In this document: positions 60,585 to 64,000 of the stretch, piece after piece
How positions within the stretch are numbered: position 1 is the stretch's first letter
Layout of the letters: every line of letters starts with the position of its first letter
Source: Dehalococcoidia bacterium
GTDB lineage: Bacteria > Chloroflexota > Dehalococcoidia > DSTF01 > WHTK01
Assembly: GCA_009377745.1 (NCBI GenBank)
Contig: WHTK01000004.1
Span: 62,001-126,000 of the forward strand
Direction: 5' to 3'
DNA: 64,000 bases
Translations under genes and position numbers: made by a program
The notes under the pieces: model-generated
Databases searched by the model: none
Seen by the model: the letters and a program-made list of their open reading frames with translations, nothing else
Told to the model about the DNA's origin: nothing

Positions 60585-61598
60585 TCAAGGCCTCGAGGTG
60601 CGTTGGATCGCGGCGCGCGTCAGGCTGCTCCCACGCCCCGAGCCCGGCTCAGGCCAGTTTGGCATCGCGCTGCCGAGGCCGGCCACGACGGCCTTCTTGT
60701 AGACGTAGTTCGCAATCGCCACGTCCTCGGCGCCAGTCCCGATGGTGCTGACCATCGTAATATCCGCATTACTCTTGCGGCCGTAGATGCCGGACACGAC
60801 ATCCTTTAGCTCTCGCACCATGCTCCAGCGAAGCCGGCCGTGGCTTGCGGCGCTGAGAAGCTCGCCGCACTCTCCCTGAGCGGTAGGCAAGGACTCAACG
60901 GCCACCAAATCGCATTTGGCCACCGCCTCATCGTCAAGTTCGCGCCGGTAAGGCGTGGTCGCCCCCACCGCGTTGATGTGGACGCCGGGTCGCAACCAGG
61001 ATCCAAAGAGGACCGGATCATTGGCGCTCGTGATCGTGGTGATGATGTCCACGCCGCTGACGCATTCCTCCGCCGAATCCACCGGCTCAACAGGTATCCC
61101 CAGTTTCACCGTCATCTCGGCAGCGAACGCTTCCCGGTTCTCTGGATTCCGGCTATAGGCTTTGACATGACGGAGCGGACGAACATGATTCACGGCGTCC
61201 ACCTCACTCCGGGCCTCAAAGCCGGTCCCAATAATCCCCAGAGTGTTGGCGTCTTGCCTGGCGAGGTATTTTGTCGCCACGGCCGAAACGGCTGCCGTGC
61301 GACTCTGGGTCAGCGCCTCCGCGTCCATGATCGCCTGTAGGCCCTCATCCAGGCCAAACAGAAAGACCAGCCTCCGGCCGCCGCTGCCATATCCCTTGAA
61401 GCCAAAGCTGTTCAGCCAATAAGTCCCGCCGGCCTTTAGCCTGTACATTCCACGGCCTGGATGCAGCTCAATCGTCGGTTTCTGTTCGGCGCGTCCAGCA
61501 GCTTCCTCACGGAAGAGAGCCTCCAACGCCGCGATGCTTTCGTCCATCGTGACGAGTCCTTCCATCTCTGGTTCGCTGATATAGATCATTAAACGCAC
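60585..61598 (-). CDS. ornithine cyclodeaminase / mu-crystallin family protein
   Basis: A 337-residue NAD(P)-binding protein of the OCD/mu-crystallin family, members of which act as cyclodeaminases, ketimine reductases or amino-acid dehydrogenases. Visible are a conserved Lys in YRLKAGG, QSRTAAVSAVATKYLA (substrate side), GIIGTGFEARSEVDAV (Rossmann loop) and NAVGATTPYRRELDD with the catalytic Asp. ATG 61598 has GAGGTG 7 nt upstream, and a strong GC hairpin lies just before that. First gene of a two-gene unit with the FAH-family gene. Confidence 0.88.
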   Translation of the reverse strand: MRLMIYISEPEMEGLVTMDESIAALEALFREEAAGRAEQKPTIELHPGRGMYRLKAGGTYWLNSFGFKGYGSGGRRLVFLFGLDEGLQAIMDAEALTQSRTAAVSAVATKYLARQDANTLGIIGTGFEARSEVDAVNHVRPLRHVKAYSRNPENREAFAAEMTVKLGIPVEPVDSAEECVSGVDIITTITSANDPVLFGSWLRPGVHINAVGATTPYRRELDDEAVAKCDLVAVESLPTAQGECGELLSAASHGRLRWSMVRELKDVVSGIYGRKSNADITMVSTIGTGAEDVAIANYVYKKAVVAGLGSAMPNWPEPGSGRGSSLTRAAIQRTSRP

Positions 61599-61617
61599 CT
61601 CGTTGACTACTGGGCTT

Positions 61618-61644
61618 GCGCCGGCGCGATCATTGCGCCGGCGC
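61618..61644. repeat. perfect GC-rich hairpin in the leader of the cyclodeaminase-family gene
   Basis: GCGCCGGCGC (61618-61627), loop GATCATT, GCGCCGGCGC (61635-61644): a 10-bp perfect stem whose arms are also self-palindromic. It ends 20 nt before the start codon of the gene at 61598. It could attenuate or insulate transcription. Confidence 0.6.
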
Positions 61645-61776
61645 GGGCTCGCGTCAAGGCGATGCGCACGGCCTGATACTTGACTTGGGAGTCTGCCACC
61701 TCTCTCCGCGTTGTGTTTCGCGAAAGAAGCTTTCTGGCGGGAGGACAGCAGGCTGCTGCCCGGTGTTCAAAGCCTA

Positions 61777-62133
61777 TTACCTAGTAGACCGCGGCTCTGA
61801 AAGATCGACCTGGATCGCCTCTAGCTGCTCCAGGGCGGCGCGCAGATCCTCGATAATCTCCGCCGCGATTTCGTCCGGTTCCGGCAGGTTGGCGGCGTCT
61901 TCCAGGCTCTCGTCACGCAGCCAGAAGATGTCGAGGCTGGCCTTGTCGCGCTGTATCAGCTCCTCGTAGTTGAAGGTGCGCCAGCGGCCTTGCGGAGTCT
62001 CCTGCGACCAGGTCTCCTTGCGCTCGTGGCGATTGTCCGGGTTGTAGCAGGCCACAAACTCGTCCAGGTCCTCCCGCTTGAGAGGGTTGGTCTTGAGCGT
62101 GAAGTGCTGGTTCGTCCGCAGGTCATAGATCCG
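61777..62133 (-). pseudogene. C-terminal remnant of a type I restriction-modification methyltransferase (HsdM)
   Basis: About 118 residues aligned with the very end of HsdM: IYDLRTNQHFTLKTNPL, LDEFVACYNPDNRHERKETW, then WRTFNYEELIQRDKASLDIF, WLRDESLEDAANLPEPDEIA and a final EDLRAALEQLEAI helix. The SAM-binding and NPPF catalytic parts are absent. Upstream, the frame continues only as Arg/Ser-rich shadow of the DUF3500 gene, so this is a truncated leftover of a lost restriction system. No HsdS or HsdR is nearby. Confidence 0.75.
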
Positions 62134-62176
62134 GAGAATCCAATTGAAGCACCACTCTGATCCAGCCCTCTGCCCT

Positions 62177-63268
62177 TTATGTATGCGCCGCCGCGTAATG
62201 CCCCGCGAGGATGTCATCGCCGAAATCGCCGAGGGGGTCACGCCAGACGGCGTGGGTGTGGTTGGCGCCGTCCTGGGTGCAGTCGTACTCGATGAGCAGG
62301 CGCTCGCCCTGGACGCGGTAGTAGATCGGCGCGTTGCGCGCATCGCCGCCGGCCCAGGCGAAGGTCAGCGCATCGAGGCCGGCGGGCTGGAGCAGAGAGG
62401 CGTACTGCTCGGCGATGGGCTCGGCGACGTGCTCCATGTAGACGCCAACGAGGCGGCCGAAAGCCTCCCGCTGGGCTGAATCGAGGTCTGCGGCGGGCAG
62501 GCCCTTGGGCTGGAGGCTGTAGCGGAGCTTGTCTTCGTGATCGGCAGTGAGGCCGAGGATGCCGCGCAGACCGGCGCCGGAGGGACCCGTACCGGTCGAG
62601 TCGTTGATGGCGCCGTCGATGATGCGGGGCAGGTTGTACTGCACCACGTCGGTCGGCGGGATGTCAGAGATCACGGCACGCTCGCGCTGGGCCGGAGTGA
62701 GCATCGCCAGCAGCTCGCGGCCGAAGTCCTCCTGCGCCGCCATCGGCCGCAGCTCAACGCCGCCGGCCATGCGCAGGCGATGGGGCTCGGCGCCGAAGAA
62801 GGCCGGCAGGGGCGAAATCGCGTCGTCCTTGACGGTGAATTGGAGGGCGATGTGGTGGCCGCCGATGCGCCAGCTCCAGCCGTTAGCGTCACCGGGTTCA
62901 CCGAAGATGGCGACGCAGTAGTTCTGGGGGTCGCGGACGCGGGTGCCGGGCAGGTCGCCGTAGGTGCGGTCGGGGAAGTTGGCCCAGTAGTCGACGACGT
63001 ATTCGAGGCCGATGACGGTGGCGACGTGGTTGTAGCCGGGCTCGCTTAGGGCGGTGGCGAGGAGGCGGCGGACGCTCTGCTGCTGCTTCGGCGACATGCC
63101 GAGCAGGGGCAGGCCGGCGCGCGGCGTGGGGGTGTAGTACCAGCTGCGGCGCTCCTTCTCGTCGTCGAAGGAGAGGCGGACCTGGCGGCGCTGCTCCGGT
63201 GTGAGGTCGTTGAGGAGGCCGGTAACGGCTTCGGCCATGCGGCCGGAGAGGCTGGCGATGTCGCTCAT
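62177..63268 (-). CDS. DUF3500 family protein
   Basis: A 363-residue protein matching DUF3500: LNDLTPEQRRQVRLSFDDEKERRSWYYTP near 18-46 (quoted: LTPEQRRQVRLSFDDEKER), the WSWRIGGHHIALQFTV core and the closing IEYDCTQDGANHTHAVWRDPLGDFG (quoted: YDCTQDGANHTHAVWRDP). His pairs in GGHHI and NHTHAVW could bind metal. No signal peptide is visible here, and function is unknown. It lies 43 bp from the HsdM remnant on the same strand. Confidence 0.82.
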   Translation of the reverse strand: MSDIASLSGRMAEAVTGLLNDLTPEQRRQVRLSFDDEKERRSWYYTPTPRAGLPLLGMSPKQQQSVRRLLATALSEPGYNHVATVIGLEYVVDYWANFPDRTYGDLPGTRVRDPQNYCVAIFGEPGDANGWSWRIGGHHIALQFTVKDDAISPLPAFFGAEPHRLRMAGGVELRPMAAQEDFGRELLAMLTPAQRERAVISDIPPTDVVQYNLPRIIDGAINDSTGTGPSGAGLRGILGLTADHEDKLRYSLQPKGLPAADLDSAQREAFGRLVGVYMEHVAEPIAEQYASLLQPAGLDALTFAWAGGDARNAPIYYRVQGERLLIEYDCTQDGANHTHAVWRDPLGDFGDDILAGHYAAAHT

Positions 63269-63365
63269 GGTTCTACTCCTTCGCTATGAGTCGCTGAATG
63301 ATACCGCGAAGTCGATGGGGCTGACAGCGGGGAACAAATCGGCCGACAGGGGCGTCTTAGAAGAC

Positions 63366-63896
63366 ATGAATGCTACATCGGCGCGTCTGATTGCCCTCGC
63401 TTTTGTCCTTATATTGATCGTGACGCTCACGGCCTGCTCTTCCAACGATCCGGAGCCAAAGCCACCCGCGGGCGGCTCTACGGGTGGTCCCCCCTCTGTC
63501 GAGATCTCTTCGGGCAGCGCGAGCATGGCAATGGGAATCGGCTCGTCCTGCTGGAACGTCTCCGGCTCGGGCTTCTGCGCCGACAAGAGCGGCATCATCA
63601 CGCCAGACCAGCCTTTGACTGTCACGCGCGGCGCCAACATCACCATCGAGCATCCTTCGCCCGGCTCGGCCATCGAGGCGACGGTGACCGCGTGGCCCGC
63701 CACCGCACAACCGGCTCAGGTGGGTAATGAGCTGGCCTGGCGCCCGGACGCCAACGGGATGGACCTCAACTCAATGGCCGGCTCCAACGGAGTCAGCTTT
63801 TCGGCGGACCTGGATCCCGGCCGGTACTTTGTCTCGGCGTTCTTCGTGGTGCCGGAGGGCGATGTGAGCTACGGGGCGCTGATCGAAGTTAAGTAG
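63366..63896 (+). CDS. small lipoprotein (176 aa)
   Basis: From ATG 63366: a hydrophobic leader with lipobox LTAC (Cys at ~24), a Pro/Gly/Ser-rich linker, then a beta-rich domain with a Cys pair (SSCWNVSGSGFCADKSG), which may form a disulfide. The ending PGRYFVSAFFVVPEGDVSYG suggests a beta sandwich. No known family. The longer frame beginning upstream (63201) overlaps the DUF3500 start and is not used. Confidence 0.7.
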   Translation: MNATSARLIALAFVLILIVTLTACSSNDPEPKPPAGGSTGGPPSVEISSGSASMAMGIGSSCWNVSGSGFCADKSGIITPDQPLTVTRGANITIEHPSPGSAIEATVTAWPATAQPAQVGNELAWRPDANGMDLNSMAGSNGVSFSADLDPGRYFVSAFFVVPEGDVSYGALIEVK

Positions 63897-63904
63897 CTGC
63901 CATA

Positions 63905-63924
63905 CCCCGGGCTGAACCCCGGGG
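63905..63924 (+). terminator. terminator-like hairpin after the lipoprotein
   Basis: CCCCGGG / CCCGGGG arms with a short CTGAAC-type loop, ~9 nt after the stop codon. No T-tract is present, so it is only a candidate. Confidence 0.4.
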
Positions 63925-64000
63925 GCATGATCGAGAGCAGGCGTCCTTTGGTAGCGAAACCGCTTCGGGCGCTACACCCTCACCCTACCCTCCCTCAAGG

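Noticed and set aside
1..64000. CRISPR arrays, tRNA and rRNA genes
   Set aside because: No regularly spaced repeats and no cloverleaf or rRNA-like conserved stretches were seen by eye; a dedicated scan could still find a tRNA.

Overview
The window is high-GC bacterial chromosomal DNA with dense, mostly short intergenic gaps and frequent GTG/TTG starts. No rRNA, tRNA, CRISPR array or intact insertion sequence was seen. I infer a Chloroflexota bacterium of the Dehalococcoidia/SAR202 type. The reasons are a yceD-rpmF-fabD-fabG-nusB-acpP cluster, a C4 zinc-ribbon protein next to a serine-recombinase-like protein, PAC2 and PrsW-like proteins, and many ketoacid/amidohydrolase catabolic genes. This assignment rests on gene content only.

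Layout. 0-7 kb: the end of an alpha/beta hydrolase, an acetolactate-synthase-like TPP enzyme with an aldehyde dehydrogenase, a methyltransferase and an unusual HAD phosphatase-ATPase fusion. 7-15.5 kb: a signalling island with two response regulators, two large histidine kinases, small membrane proteins and a lipoprotein with four Cys-bracketed repeats. 15.8-21.1 kb: a membrane glycosyltransferase under a c-di-AMP (ydaO/yuaA) riboswitch, then a MobA-like transferase, RNase HI, the recombinase-like protein and the zinc-ribbon protein. 21.4-22.1 kb: a BrnT/BrnA-like toxin-antitoxin pair with a leaderless promoter. 22.1-25.5 kb: the fatty-acid/ribosomal cluster, closed by a strong terminator. 25.7-33.5 kb: Tat translocase, VOC protein, family 4 uracil-DNA glycosylase, RNase J, hemerythrin-like protein, ABC1 kinase and PrsW-like protease.

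33.5-41 kb holds a PAC2 protein and a roughly 6.4 kb giant gene broken by several small indels. Its parts are beta-rich domains, an OmpA-like segment, a long amphipathic beta region and a C-terminal phospholipase-D-like domain with a degenerate HKD motif. 41.4-61.6 kb is a catabolic region: pyruvate kinase, 2-hydroxyacid dehydrogenase, two paralogous TPP decarboxylase/synthase-like enzymes (one frameshifted), two amidohydrolases (one frameshifted), an orphan Tat lipoprotein solute receptor, cupins, a Rieske protein, an FAH-family hydrolase and an ornithine-cyclodeaminase-family protein. Inside it, a 15-bp inverted repeat (TGACAA-N3-TTGTCA and near variants) occurs six times, in the promoter regions of an HTH regulator and its neighbours. 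This looks like a local regulon for uptake and degradation of an unknown carboxylic substrate.

The final 2.4 kb has a remnant of a type I restriction methyltransferase, a DUF3500 protein and a lipoprotein. Small-indel frameshifts recur in accessory genes from about 30 to 58 kb, while the core genes are intact. Whether these are real mutations or assembly errors cannot be decided from the sequence alone.
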